A DNA stretch of 64,000 bases, taken from positions 352,670 through 416,669 of the forward strand of contig NZ_RKQJ01000002.1 in NCBI RefSeq assembly GCF_003814515.1. Direction: 5' to 3'. The position numbers and the translations under genes were made by a program. Below are positions 18,247 through 27,927 of the stretch, in pieces (the first letter of the stretch is position 1; each line of letters begins with the position of its first letter). The notes beneath the pieces are model-generated. The model was not told where the DNA came from, did no database searches, and was given only the letters and a program-made list of their open reading frames with translations. The DNA comes from Salinicoccus roseus (GTDB taxonomy: Bacteria; Bacillota; Bacilli; Staphylococcales; Salinicoccaceae).

Positions 18247-19089
18247 ATGAAAGTCGATTTGAAGAACGTGAACAAGTCCTTCACCAAAGGAAAGAATGAA
18301 ATTCTCCCTGTGCTTCAGGACATCGATTTCAGTATTGAAGCGGGGGAATTCGTCTCCCTACTCGGACCCTCAGGATGCGGCAAATCGACGATACTGAAGT
18401 TGATAGCCGGGTTGAGCCATCCTTCTTCAGGGGAACTGAAGGTCAATGATACACCGATAACCGGCCCGGGTACCGATCGGGTCGTAGTCTTCCAGGAAGG
18501 CGGGCTCTTCCCATGGATGACAGTGCTTGAGAACGTTACATATGGATTGAAGATCAAGAAGATGAGCAAAGGGGAGGCTGAGGAGAAGGCCATGGAAGGT
18601 CTGCGCATGGTCCACCTCGGCAACTTCACCAGTGCCTATCCGCATGAACTGTCCGGGGGCATGAAGCAGCGAGTGGCGATTGCACGTGCGCTCGTCATGG
18701 ATCCGGACGTCCTGCTGATGGATGAACCATTTGCAGCACTGGATGAACAGACACGCCTCGTCCTGCATCAGGAACTCCAGGACATTTGGCAGAAGACGGG
18801 AAAAACGATACTTTTCATCACCCACAATATCAGAGAAGCCCTGACATTATCCGACCGCGTCCTTCTGATGAGTACACGGCCGGGCACCATCAAGAAATCA
18901 TTCACCGTCCAGGCTTCACGCCCACGCAATCCTTCAGACAGTGTCATCGTCGATCTGGAAAAGGGTGTCATGGCGGAACTGGAAGAAGAGATGAATAAGG
19001 TATTGAAGGAGGAATTCGGCGATGACTACCGTTTTAAGACGGATAACGTTCGTGATCGTGATAATAGCGATATGGGAAGTCATATCTAA
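18247..19089 (+). CDS. ABC transporter ATPase, nitrate/sulfonate/taurine type
   Basis: 280 aa. Walker A GPSGCGKST near residue 41, Q-loop VFQEGGLFPWM near 80, signature LSGGMKQR near 135, Walker B VLLMDEPFAALDE near 154 and H-loop THNIREAL. The sequence resembles SsuB/TauB, whose substrates are sulfonates or taurine, but nitrate or pyrimidine-type imports cannot be excluded. GGAGGG lies about 10 bases upstream. The last ~22 codons overlap the permease gene by 68 bases, so the C-terminal tail may be dispensable. Confidence 0.88.
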   Translation: MKVDLKNVNKSFTKGKNEILPVLQDIDFSIEAGEFVSLLGPSGCGKSTILKLIAGLSHPSSGELKVNDTPITGPGTDRVVVFQEGGLFPWMTVLENVTYGLKIKKMSKGEAEEKAMEGLRMVHLGNFTSAYPHELSGGMKQRVAIARALVMDPDVLLMDEPFAALDEQTRLVLHQELQDIWQKTGKTILFITHNIREALTLSDRVLLMSTRPGTIKKSFTVQASRPRNPSDSVIVDLEKGVMAELEEEMNKVLKEEFGDDYRFKTDNVRDRDNSDMGSHI

Positions 19090-19801
19090 ACTGCAGTTCT
19101 TCCCGACATTCATGTTTCCTCCCCTGATCATCCCAAATGATCCGGGAGGGGTGACTGTAATCAAGACCCTCGTAACCGGCATACTTTCCGGCCAGATCCT
19201 CGAAGCCACCGGCATCACCCTTGGAAGGCTCCTGATCGGATTCTTCATTGCCGTCATACTCGGACTTACATTCGGATTCCTCATCGCCCGCTACAAATGG
19301 GTCGATGATACACTCGGATTCTTCGTAACGGCACTCCAGTCCATCCCGAGCATCGTATGGTTCCCGCTCGCCATCGTATGGTTCGGCCTAGGGAATGTGG
19401 CCATCCTGTTCATCGTCGCCATTGGAGCGACGTGGACGATGACCGTCAACTCAAGTGCCGGATTCAAGAACGTCCCGAGCATCTATATCGATGCCGCCCG
19501 TACACTCGGGGCCTCAGGCACCCATCTGGTGCGGACCGTCATCATACCCGCCTCCGTCCCGCACATCATATCGGGACTGCGTGTTGCATGGGCATTCGCA
19601 TGGCGGGCCATCATGGCCGGTGAACTGCTCGGTGCAGCCGGCGGACTCGGTCACCTTCTCGATCTTGGACGATCGATCCAGGCAATGGACCTTGTGCTGT
19701 CCATCATGATCGTCATCGGCATCATCGGCACCATCATCGACAACCAGGTCTTCTTGAGGATGGAACGTTCCGTCTCAAGACGCTGGGGACTCGGAACCTA
19801 A
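19022..19801 (+). CDS. ABC transporter permease (SsuC/TauC-like)
   Basis: 259 aa with six membrane segments. The cytoplasmic EAA loop is seen at IDAARTLGASGTHLVRTVIIPASVPHI (about residues 155-180, EAA part DAARTLGA). BPD_transp_1 family. GGAGG lies 9 bases before the ATG, inside the upstream ATPase gene; the overlap suggests coupled translation. The ATPase, permease and lipoprotein in this order form a complete importer. Confidence 0.9.
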   Translation: MTTVLRRITFVIVIIAIWEVISKLQFFPTFMFPPLIIPNDPGGVTVIKTLVTGILSGQILEATGITLGRLLIGFFIAVILGLTFGFLIARYKWVDDTLGFFVTALQSIPSIVWFPLAIVWFGLGNVAILFIVAIGATWTMTVNSSAGFKNVPSIYIDAARTLGASGTHLVRTVIIPASVPHIISGLRVAWAFAWRAIMAGELLGAAGGLGHLLDLGRSIQAMDLVLSIMIVIGIIGTIIDNQVFLRMERSVSRRWGLGT

Positions 19802-19827
19802 AAATCAGCATGGAGGGGAATTCCAAT

Positions 19828-20835
19828 ATGAAAAAATTTCTACCTGTACTCACTGCCCTGCTGCTCCTCATCCTCGCAGGATGCGGCGGCGAAGAAAACA
19901 GCAGTGCCGAAGAAACGGCAGATGAAGTCCGCATCGCATACTTCCCGAACTTTACGCATATCGCAACCATCGTTGCGTTGGAGAACGGCTACTTTGAAGA
20001 AGCATTCGGAGAGGAGGTCACCATCGATACGATGACATTCCCGAATGGCAGTGCCTTCATGGAAGCACTGTCCACCGACGAATTCGACATCGGGACAGTC
20101 GGGCCGACACCTGCCACGACGACATACCAGCGCAACGCAGGACATGAAATCATTGCAGGCGCCGTCAATGGAGGCGCCGTACTCGCGACAGCAGAAGACT
20201 CCGGAATCGAAAGTGTTGAAGACCTCGACGGTAAACGTGTTGCCGTGCCGACCATCGGCTCCACTCAGGACATCATGCTCCGCAAGGAGCTTCAGGAAGT
20301 CGGTCTGAACATTGAAGACGCAGGCGGCACAGTGAGCCTCGTACCACAGGCACCTGCCGATACTTCCACCCTCTTCCTGCAGGATGATGTCGATGCAGCA
20401 GCCACCCAGGAGCCTTGGGGCGTATTCCTGGAGAACCAGGCCAATGCATCCATCCTGCTTGATGAAGAAGAGTTTGCGTGGGGCACCGACCTGACGACGA
20501 CGGTCGTCACTGCGAATAATACATTTACAGACGCCAACCCTGAACTTACACAGGAGTATTTGAGGGCACACCTTGAAGCCATCGACTTCATTGAAAACAA
20601 CAATGAAGAAGCGGTACAGATCTTCGTCGACCATATAGAAGAGATTACAGGCAACACCCTCGACTTTGATGAAACGCTCGAAGCCAGCAACCGTCTGAAT
20701 CCGGCATATGAAATCAACGAAGATGTAATCCAGGAGATGGCGACCATCAGCATGGAAGCGGGTTATATTCCATCCGATGATGTCGAAGGACTCGTGAACA
20801 GAGAGTATCTGGATGCGGTACTCGAAGAGGAATAG
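19828..20835 (+). CDS. substrate-binding lipoprotein of the sulfonate/taurine-type transporter
   Basis: 335 aa. Lipoprotein signal peptide: KK, hydrophobic core, lipobox LAGC with the cysteine near residue 20. NMT1/SsuA-like periplasmic-binding fold: EVRIAYFPNFTHIATIVALE, DIGTVGPTPATTTYQR and KRVAVPTIGSTQDIMLR. The ATG at 19828 is chosen because GGAGGGG is correctly spaced and it gives a normal signal peptide; 19810 would add six residues. The ligand is unknown. Confidence 0.88.
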   Translation: MKKFLPVLTALLLLILAGCGGEENSSAEETADEVRIAYFPNFTHIATIVALENGYFEEAFGEEVTIDTMTFPNGSAFMEALSTDEFDIGTVGPTPATTTYQRNAGHEIIAGAVNGGAVLATAEDSGIESVEDLDGKRVAVPTIGSTQDIMLRKELQEVGLNIEDAGGTVSLVPQAPADTSTLFLQDDVDAAATQEPWGVFLENQANASILLDEEEFAWGTDLTTTVVTANNTFTDANPELTQEYLRAHLEAIDFIENNNEEAVQIFVDHIEEITGNTLDFDETLEASNRLNPAYEINEDVIQEMATISMEAGYIPSDDVEGLVNREYLDAVLEEE

Positions 20836-20842
20836 AATCAAA

Positions 20843-20877
20843 AAAGGAAGGGGGAGCATTATGCTCCCCCTTCCTTT
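20843..20877. terminator. bidirectional terminator between the ABC operon and brnQ
   Basis: A 17-bp nearly loopless inverted repeat with GGGGGAGC core, flanked by A-run on the left and T-run on the right, lies between two convergent stop codons, so it can serve both strands. Confidence 0.9.
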
Positions 20878-20884
20878 TACTTGC

Positions 20885-22210
20885 TCAATAGACCGTCTGG
20901 TGCTCCACCGACTCGATACGGCTTCCCCTTCTCCAGTCGGCAGCGAGCCCGGCCACCGTCATTACTGCAAAGGGCAGCAGCCACCCGAGCGACACTTCAG
21001 ACAGCGGCAGTGCCATGTACATGGTCGAAATGGCCTCCATTTTCAACAGGCCGCTAGTATGGATGATATCCATTATGGAAATCGGAATCGTGATCACGAC
21101 AGGAAGAATATAGGCATACTTCATTTCGAAATGGATGAACATGTTCATGAACGACACCACGACCAATACGATCGCTACCGGGTAAAGAAACGTAAGCAGA
21201 GGCGCCGCCAGGGAAAGGATCGTGTTCAGGCCAAGCGTCGTAAACAGGAATCCGCCACCAGTGAAGATGAAGACATATACCTTGTATGGAATCCTGCTGT
21301 AATGCCTGAACCCGAACGCGGCACACGCATTGACCAGACCGATGCATGTCGTCAGGCAGGCCACGACGACGATGGCAGAGAAGATCAGGTCACCGGAACT
21401 GCCGAAAAGGCGCATCGAGCTGTATGTAAGGATGTCAGTCCCATTCTCATAGCCACCGCGTGCTGTCGTCCCGCCGATGTAGGCCAACGCCACGTAGATC
21501 ACCGTGAGCAGCACGGAGGAGATCAATCCGGCCTTCAGGACGTGGGAAACGATGCCCTTCCTGTCGGTGACCCCCGAATACTTGAGCCCGCTGATGATCA
21601 CCATCGAAAATGCCAGGGCCCCGATGAGATCCATCGTGAAATAGCCTTCCAGTATGCCGGATACCATCGGAGTAATGCCATACTCCTCCCGGGCCGGCTG
21701 CAGGCCCGTTTCCGGGCGGAAGACTGCAAATATTGAAAGCAGTGCGATTGCTGCAAGCAGAATGGGCGTCAAATACTTCCCGATGCTGTCGACGATCTTC
21801 GCCGGGTTCAATGCGACCATGAAGACGATGAGGAAGAAAACGACAGAAAAGCCGATAAGTGTAGATGCATCATGAACTGGCAGGAGATTCGCAGTCCCCA
21901 CCTCATACGCCACATTCGCCGCTCTCGGTATGCCGTACAATGCACCGATCGACAGATAGACCAGAACAGCAAACACCATGCCGAATATAGGATGGACAGG
22001 CCTGCCCATGCGCTCCACACCTTCATCGAAATAGGCTACCACAACCACCGCGAGAAAAGGCAGCAGCACACCCGTGACGATGAAACCGGCCATCGCCGGC
22101 CACATTTCGACACCTGCCTTATGCCCGAGCATCGGAGGGAATATCAGGTTGCCCGCCCCAAAGAACAATGAAAAAAGCATCAGGCCGGAAATTAATGTTA
22201 AACGATTCAT
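20885..22210 (-). CDS. brnQ: branched-chain amino acid:cation symporter BrnQ
   Basis: 441 aa, LIVCS family with about 12 membrane segments. N-terminal GLMLFSLFFGAGNLIFPPMLG is the family hallmark, followed by YLSIGALYGIPRAANVAYE. It imports Leu, Ile and Val with Na+ or H+. CTAGGAGT lies 7 bases before the ATG. The gene has its own consensus promoter and a structured leader (see the leader ORF and attenuator entries), which suggests control by amino-acid supply. Confidence 0.95.
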   Translation of the reverse strand: MNRLTLISGLMLFSLFFGAGNLIFPPMLGHKAGVEMWPAMAGFIVTGVLLPFLAVVVVAYFDEGVERMGRPVHPIFGMVFAVLVYLSIGALYGIPRAANVAYEVGTANLLPVHDASTLIGFSVVFFLIVFMVALNPAKIVDSIGKYLTPILLAAIALLSIFAVFRPETGLQPAREEYGITPMVSGILEGYFTMDLIGALAFSMVIISGLKYSGVTDRKGIVSHVLKAGLISSVLLTVIYVALAYIGGTTARGGYENGTDILTYSSMRLFGSSGDLIFSAIVVVACLTTCIGLVNACAAFGFRHYSRIPYKVYVFIFTGGGFLFTTLGLNTILSLAAPLLTFLYPVAIVLVVVSFMNMFIHFEMKYAYILPVVITIPISIMDIIHTSGLLKMEAISTMYMALPLSEVSLGWLLPFAVMTVAGLAADWRRGSRIESVEHQTVY

Positions 22211-22227
22211 CAGAACACTCCTAGAAT

Positions 22228-22270
22228 AAAAAAAGCACCATTTTAAGGACGGCAGTCATGCCGCGGCACT
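22228..22270 (-). terminator. attenuator-like terminator in the brnQ leader
   Basis: In the minus direction AGUGCC-GCGGCA-UGA-CUGCCG folds into an inner stem (CGGCA/UGCCG) extended by AGUGCC/GGUGCU pairing across a bulge, and is followed immediately by seven U residues (22228-22234). The brnQ ribosome site begins a few bases later, so termination here would stop brnQ expression. Confidence 0.65.
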
Positions 22271-22318
22271 CCTCTCGATAATTCCCCTGATCCCCATCAG
22301 TTTGAAAATCCGTTCCAT
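22256..22318 (-). CDS. candidate leader peptide of brnQ (20 codons, Ile-rich)
   Basis: ATG at 22318 to TGA at 22256-22258 encodes MERIFKLMGIRGIIERSAAA: four Ile and one Leu in 20, three of the Ile codons in a run of five. The UGA stop lies in the loop of the attenuator stem. AAGGAG is 17 bases before the ATG, too far for good initiation; an in-frame AUU at 8 bases from it would be better spaced but is a rare start. Ribosome-mediated attenuation is inferred, not shown. Confidence 0.4.
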   Translation of the reverse strand: MERIFKLMGIRGIIERSAAA

Positions 22319-22335
22319 ATGGATAATATGACAGG

Positions 22336-22358
22336 CTCCTTCCCCATACGGGAGCCAT
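22336..22358 (-). other. leader hairpin upstream of the brnQ leader ORF
   Basis: GGCUCC pairs with GGAGCC, enclosing CGUAUGGGGAA, in the minus-strand RNA. The 5' arm could instead pair with the GGAGU segment at the foot of the terminator, offering an alternative fold. Confidence 0.4.
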
Positions 22359-22391
22359 CTGTTGATAAGATGATATGAAAACACCTCACCA

Positions 22392-22419
22392 ATTATATGA
22401 CTTTTATAAATATTGTCAA
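22392..22419 (-). promoter_or_regulatory. consensus promoter of brnQ
   Basis: Minus strand TTGACA (22414-22419), 16-base spacer, TATAAT (22392-22397): both hexamers perfect. The transcript would begin near 22385, giving a leader of about 175 nt. Confidence 0.9.
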
Positions 22420-22453
22420 TATGATGGACAAATAGATTTGATGAATTTCAAGT

Positions 22454-22490
22454 CAAAAAAAGTGCAGAGCTCAAAATGAGCCCTGCACTT
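22454..22490 (-). terminator. terminator of pdxST
   Basis: Stem AAGTGCAG-GCTCA with one mismatch against TGAGC-CTGCACTT (22459-22490), then seven U residues in the minus direction, 5 bases past the pdxT stop. Confidence 0.9.
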
Positions 22491-22494
22491 AATT

Positions 22495-23076
22495 TTATGC
22501 CATTACTACTTTAGCCATGTTCTCCCCGACCATATCGATGAAGTACTTATGGAAGACGAGAGAATCGGTCAGCTCTGGATGGAATGAAATGCCGAGATGG
22601 CGGTCGGAACGCACTGCGACGATCTTCTCCCCCACCTTGGACAGCACCTGCACGCCTTCACCGACAGCATCGATGTGGGGTGCCCGGATGAAGACCGCAT
22701 GCGCCTTTTCCTCGAGACCGAGAATATCGAGTGCCACCTCGAAACTGTCCACCTGCCTGCCGAATGAATTGCGTTCGACGGTGATGTCGAGTTTGCCTAG
22801 ATGTCCGCCTTCCTGACCGATGATCCTTTCAGCGAGCAGGATGACCCCGGCACAGGTGCCGAACATCGGCAATTCACTTTCCCTCAGTGCTTCTGTGAAG
22901 CCATATCGATCCATGAGGCGCCGTATGGCCGTAGACTCCCCTCCGGGAAGGATGAGACCGTCAATGTCCGTGAGTTCTTCGACACGCTTGATGGCGACCG
23001 CTTCCTGACCGCATGCCTCGACCATCTGAAGGTGTTCCCTCACAGCCCCCTGCAGGGCAAGTACACCGATCCTCAT
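22495..23076 (-). CDS. pdxT: pyridoxal 5'-phosphate synthase glutaminase subunit PdxT
   Basis: 193 aa. Class I glutaminase of the DXP-independent PLP pathway: [11 protein letters not shown] at the N-terminus, [11 protein letters not shown] near 46, nucleophile [11 protein letters not shown] near 75 and the His-Glu pair ISFHPELT near 168. It delivers ammonia to PdxS. The ATG overlaps the pdxS stop by one base (TAATG). Confidence 0.97.
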   Translation of the reverse strand: MRIGVLALQGAVREHLQMVEACGQEAVAIKRVEELTDIDGLILPGGESTAIRRLMDRYGFTEALRESELPMFGTCAGVILLAERIIGQEGGHLGKLDITVERNSFGRQVDSFEVALDILGLEEKAHAVFIRAPHIDAVGEGVQVLSKVGEKIVAVRSDRHLGISFHPELTDSLVFHKYFIDMVGENMAKVVMA

Positions 23077-23960
23077 TACCAGCCGCGCTCCTGCATCCTG
23101 TCTTCGAGGGAGAGCTGGTTGATGTCGAGGCCTTTCATCGCTGTACCGAGTTCCTTCGCAAGCTTTCCGATCAGTTCGTAGTCCTGATAGTGGGTCGTTG
23201 CTTCCACAATCGCTTTGGCGAACTTCTCAGGGTTATCCGATTTGAATACACCGGAACCGACGAACACGCCGTCTGCACCAAGTTCCATCATCAGTGCCGC
23301 ATCCTGTGGTGTTGCGACACCGCCTGCTGCAAAGTTGACGACCGGCATTTTACCGAGTTCCTTGATTTCCTTCAGGATATCATATGGTGCACCATGGTTC
23401 TTCGCCTCGGTCATAAGCTCGTCATCGCTCATTACAGTGATCTGGCGGACCTGCTGGTTGACCATGCGGATATGCCTCACCGCCTCCACGATGTTGCCTG
23501 TACCCGGCTCCCCTTTCGTTCTGAGCATGGCTGCACCTTCTCCGATACGCCTTGCCGCTTCACCGATGTTTCGGCAGCCGCATACAAACGGCACTTTATA
23601 GTCATCCTTCTTCAGGTGGAAGACTTCATCTGCCGGTGTCAGCACTTCGGATTCATCGATGTAGTCGACGCCCATCGCTTCCAGTACACGGGCTTCCGTG
23701 ATGTGGCCGATCCTGCATTTCGCCATGACCGGGATGGAGACGGCGTTCATCACCTCTTCGACGATCCTTGGGTCACATGCCCTTGCCACACCGCCTGCTG
23801 CACGGATATCGGAAGGTACACGCTCCAGTGCCATGACTGCTACGGCACCTGCCGCCTCGGCGACTTTCGCCTGTTCTGCGTTGACGACATCCATGATGAC
23901 GCCGCCCTTCTGCATTTCCGCCATTCCTCTTTTAACTTTTTCAGTACCTGTCTGCTGCAT
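23076..23960 (-). CDS. pdxS: pyridoxal 5'-phosphate synthase lyase subunit PdxS
   Basis: 294 aa barrel that builds PLP from ribose 5-phosphate, glyceraldehyde 3-phosphate and ammonia. [17 protein letters not shown] near 20, [13 protein letters not shown] with the catalytic lysine near 80, and [18 protein letters not shown] (second lysine region) with the PLP/R5P phosphate loop following. GAAGGAG-type ribosome site upstream. Expected to be controlled by the divergent PdxR. Confidence 0.97.
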   Translation of the reverse strand: MQQTGTEKVKRGMAEMQKGGVIMDVVNAEQAKVAEAAGAVAVMALERVPSDIRAAGGVARACDPRIVEEVMNAVSIPVMAKCRIGHITEARVLEAMGVDYIDESEVLTPADEVFHLKKDDYKVPFVCGCRNIGEAARRIGEGAAMLRTKGEPGTGNIVEAVRHIRMVNQQVRQITVMSDDELMTEAKNHGAPYDILKEIKELGKMPVVNFAAGGVATPQDAALMMELGADGVFVGSGVFKSDNPEKFAKAIVEATTHYQDYELIGKLAKELGTAMKGLDINQLSLEDRMQERGW

Positions 23961-23983
23961 CTATAACGACTCCTTCTATTGAT

Positions 23984-24029
23984 ATTATATTGGAATAGTA
24001 TAAAATTAAATCTGAATACTTAGAAGTAT
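23984..24029. promoter_or_regulatory. pdxS/pdxR control region
   Basis: On the minus strand a TATAAT -10 (23984-23989) for pdxS has a poor -35, as at activator-dependent promoters. About 20 bases further upstream lies a perfect 14-bp palindrome, ATACTTAGAAGTAT (24016-24029), and GAATA occurs three times across the gap. These are likely PdxR binding sites. A TTGGAA/TGAATA pair with 17-base spacing could serve pdxR. Confidence 0.5.
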
Positions 24030-24059
24030 CAGTTCAGAATAATTTTAGGGGGTCAGATT

Positions 24060-25394
24060 ATGCTGATCAATTTGGATAGGCAGTCGGAGACACCACTCTT
24101 CGAACAACTATACAGTGCACTGAAGGAGCAGATACTGAAGGGAGAACTCGCAAACGATGAGAAGCTTCCGAGCAAAAGGCAGCTGAAGGCGGACCTTTCG
24201 ATCAGCCAGACGACGATCGAACATGCCTATAACCTGCTGCTGGATGAAGACCTGATCTACAGCAGGGAGAAGAGCGGATTCTATGTATCCGCGATTGAAC
24301 AGCTGAAGCAGGTGGCATCGGCCACCACACCGGAAATCAGACGACCCGAAAAGAAAAGCTACACCCTCCCCCTTGGCACCATCGATACGACACTCGTCCA
24401 GAGCGACGTCCTGAAGCAGATCGCAAGGGAAGTCTATTCAGATGACGAACTGCTGAATAAAGGGGAGGAGAGTGGAGAAACGGTGCTGAAGGAGCAGATC
24501 AGGCACTACCTGAACATCAACCGGGGGGTCACATGTTCCACAGACCAGATTTTCATCGGCCCTTCGACGGAATTCCTGCTGGAACAGCTGATGTACCTGC
24601 TCCAGTATCCGGAGATGACGATCGAGGACCCCGGGTACCCCGTCATCCGCAAAGTGCTTGAGCGGCTCGACAGTGGCACGGATGCGGCCCAGGTGCTTGA
24701 GGACGGCATAGATGTCGATCAGGTTGCCGACCTTGCCAATCCGGTCGTACATGTGACCCCTTCCCACCAGTTCCCGAGCGGTGCGGTCATGTCCCTCCAG
24801 AAGCGCATCCAGCTGCTGAACCATGCGAGCAGCAATGACCGCTTCATCATCGAAGACGACTACGACAGTGAGTTCAGGTATACGGGACGGCCTCTGCCTT
24901 CCCTCCAAGGGCTCGACCAGAACGACCGCACCATATACATGAGTACATTTTCGAAATCCCTCTATCCTTCCCTCAGGCTCTCCTGCATGGTGCTGCCAGC
25001 CTCACTTGCAGAGCTTTATTATGAAAAGGAGCTCTCGTGCAATGTCCCCCGGCAGATGCAGCACATCGTCGCCCGCTTCATGGAACAGGGCTACCTGACC
25101 CGGCACATCAACAGGATGCGGAAAGTCTACCGGAAGAAGATGGAGGCCATCACCACATGGATTGCAGCGCATCATGATGTTGAAATACACGGGGAACATA
25201 CAGGCATGCACTTCATCATCAGGATCCCCGGGATGGATCTTGAAGAAGCGGCAGACAATCATAGACTGGTCCATGGCAACGTCTATTCCTATGAAAGGGA
25301 CCTCGGAGACACCATCATTGTGGGTATCGGGGAAAAGGACACCCGGGAGATAATCGACATACTGGACCGTTTCCTCGAGGAAGCAGGTGTTTGA
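24060..25394 (+). CDS. pdxR: MocR-family regulator of PLP synthesis (PdxR)
   Basis: 444 aa. An N-terminal GntR winged helix (PLFEQLYSALKEQILKGELANDEKLPSKRQLK, about residues 12-45) is fused to an aminotransferase-fold domain with the PLP-lysine block STFSKSLYPSLRLSCMV near 300-315. MocR proteins sense PLP with this domain. The divergent position next to pdxST identifies it as PdxR. AGGGGGTC precedes the ATG. Ends 40 bases before a hairpin shared with the tRNA cluster. Confidence 0.92.
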   Translation: MLINLDRQSETPLFEQLYSALKEQILKGELANDEKLPSKRQLKADLSISQTTIEHAYNLLLDEDLIYSREKSGFYVSAIEQLKQVASATTPEIRRPEKKSYTLPLGTIDTTLVQSDVLKQIAREVYSDDELLNKGEESGETVLKEQIRHYLNINRGVTCSTDQIFIGPSTEFLLEQLMYLLQYPEMTIEDPGYPVIRKVLERLDSGTDAAQVLEDGIDVDQVADLANPVVHVTPSHQFPSGAVMSLQKRIQLLNHASSNDRFIIEDDYDSEFRYTGRPLPSLQGLDQNDRTIYMSTFSKSLYPSLRLSCMVLPASLAELYYEKELSCNVPRQMQHIVARFMEQGYLTRHINRMRKVYRKKMEAITTWIAAHHDVEIHGEHTGMHFIIRIPGMDLEEAADNHRLVHGNVYSYERDLGDTIIVGIGEKDTREIIDILDRFLEEAGV

Positions 25395-25433
25395 GGCGTA
25401 ACGACCGCAAATCAGCCCAATTGGTGCAAAATA

Positions 25434-25461
25434 AAAAGACATGGATATTTCCATGTCTTTT
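25434..25461. terminator. bidirectional terminator for pdxR and the tRNA cluster
   Basis: Perfect 12-bp stem AAAAGACATGGA/TCCATGTCTTTT with a 4-base loop; A-run on the left and T-run on the right serve both strands. It lies 3 bases beyond the tRNA-Ile 3' end. Confidence 0.88.
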
Positions 25462-25464
25462 GAG

Positions 25465-25538
<74 letters not shown>

Positions 25539-25562
25539 CTGTTATGTAATTGAAAATGAAAG

Positions 25563-25635
25563 TGGAGACTAGCGGGATCGAACCGCTGACCTCCTGCGTG
25601 CAAAGCAGGCGCTCTCCCAGCTGAGCTAAGCCCCC
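25563..25635 (-). tRNA. tRNA-Ala (TGC)
   Basis: Acceptor GGGGGCT paired with AGTCTCC (two G-U pairs), anticodon TGC in CTTTGCACG, T-arm GGTTCGATCC. CCA is not encoded. Confidence 0.96.
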
Positions 25636-25659
25636 ATGATGTAAATATGAAAATAAGAG

Positions 25660-25733
25660 TCGGGAAGACAGGATTCGAACCTGCGACCCCTTGGTCCCAA
25701 ACCAAGTGCTCTACCAAGCTGAGCTACTTCCCG
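25660..25733 (-). tRNA. tRNA-Pro (TGG)
   Basis: Acceptor CGGGAAG/CTTCCCG, anticodon TGG in TTTGGGA, T-arm GGTTCGAATCC. CCA is not encoded. Confidence 0.96.
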
Positions 25734-25745
25734 TAAGTTATTGAG

Positions 25746-25819
25746 CGCGCCCGAGAGGAGTCGAACCCCTAACCTCTTGATCCGTAGTCAAACGCTCTAT
25801 CCAATTGAGCTACGGGCGC
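25746..25819 (-). tRNA. tRNA-Arg (ACG)
   Basis: Acceptor GCGCCCG/CGGGCGC with a G discriminator, anticodon ACG in CTACGGA; A34 is expected to be edited to inosine. CCA is not encoded. Confidence 0.96.
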
Positions 25820-25861
25820 ATGAAACAAAAAAATAAAACGGCATGACCGCTTAAAAAATAA

Positions 25862-25936
25862 TGGAGCGGAAGACGGGATTCGAACCCGCGACCCCCACCT
25901 TGGCAAGGTGGTGTTCTACCACTGAACTACTTCCGC
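25862..25936 (-). tRNA. tRNA-Gly (GCC)
   Basis: Acceptor GCGGAAG/CTTCCGC, anticodon GCC in TTGCCAA, U discriminator. The genome-encoded 3' CCA is present (25862-25864). Confidence 0.96.
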
Positions 25937-25962
25937 TTAGTATTATGAAATTGAATATATGA

Positions 25963-26046
25963 TGCGGGTGAAGGGACTCGAACCCCCACGCCGTTAAAGG
26001 CACTAGATCCTGATTCTAGCGCGTCTGCCAATTCCGCCACACCCGC
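25963..26046 (-). tRNA. tRNA-Leu (CAG)
   Basis: 84 nt with the long variable arm of a class II tRNA; acceptor GCGGGTG/CACCCGC; anticodon stem CTAGA/TCTAG encloses loop ATCAGGA, giving CAG. CCA is not encoded. Position 32 is A rather than a pyrimidine. Confidence 0.93.
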
Positions 26047-26123
26047 ATATATGATATAGAGGAGGATATCCCCGTTTGATTTCCGTCATCTGTCAACTGG
26101 AGTATGACTTCTTGCAGATCAGA

Positions 26124-26199
26124 TGGTGCCGGCCAGAGGAATCGAACCCCCAACCTACTGATTACAAGTCAGTTGCTCTGCCAATTGAGCTAGACCGGC
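26124..26199 (-). tRNA. tRNA-Thr (TGT)
   Basis: Acceptor GCCGGTC paired with GGCCGGC, anticodon TGT in CTTGTAA, encoded 3' CCA (26124-26126). Confidence 0.96.
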
Positions 26200-26218
26200 T
26201 GAATCATTAAGTTTTAAA

Positions 26219-26294
26219 TGGTGGAGAATGACGGGTTCGAACCGCCGACCCTCTGCTTGTAAGGCAGATGCTCTCCCAGCTGAGCTAATTCTCC
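26219..26294 (-). tRNA. tRNA-Val (TAC)
   Basis: Acceptor GGAGAAT/ATTCTCC, anticodon TAC in CTTACAA, encoded 3' CCA (26219-26221). First tRNA of the minus-strand cluster. Confidence 0.96.
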
Positions 26295-26380
26295 TGAAAG
26301 ATGTGTTGCTCAATCACGACTGTTTCATAATATCCTATATCAGCCGTCCGCGTCAACATTTTAATGGATTTTAATAGGGA

Positions 26381-26416
26381 AATAATACACCCAAATGGAT
26401 ATTTGGGCGCATTATT
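26381..26416 (-). terminator. hairpin after lysS
   Basis: A 16-bp stem (26381-26396 with 26401-26416, two G-U pairs, 4-base loop) follows the lysS stop by 11 bases and separates it from the tRNA cluster. The U-tract in the minus direction is imperfect; the better T-run lies on the plus strand. Confidence 0.65.
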
Positions 26417-26427
26417 ATATTTTTTCA

Positions 26428-27927
<1,500 letters not shown>

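Noticed and set aside
22211..22390. T-box or S-box riboswitch before brnQ
   Set aside because: No AGGGTGGNACCGCG T-box core and no SAM-I core motif can be found on the minus strand; the GAGTGCCGCGG segment only loosely resembles a T-box bulge.
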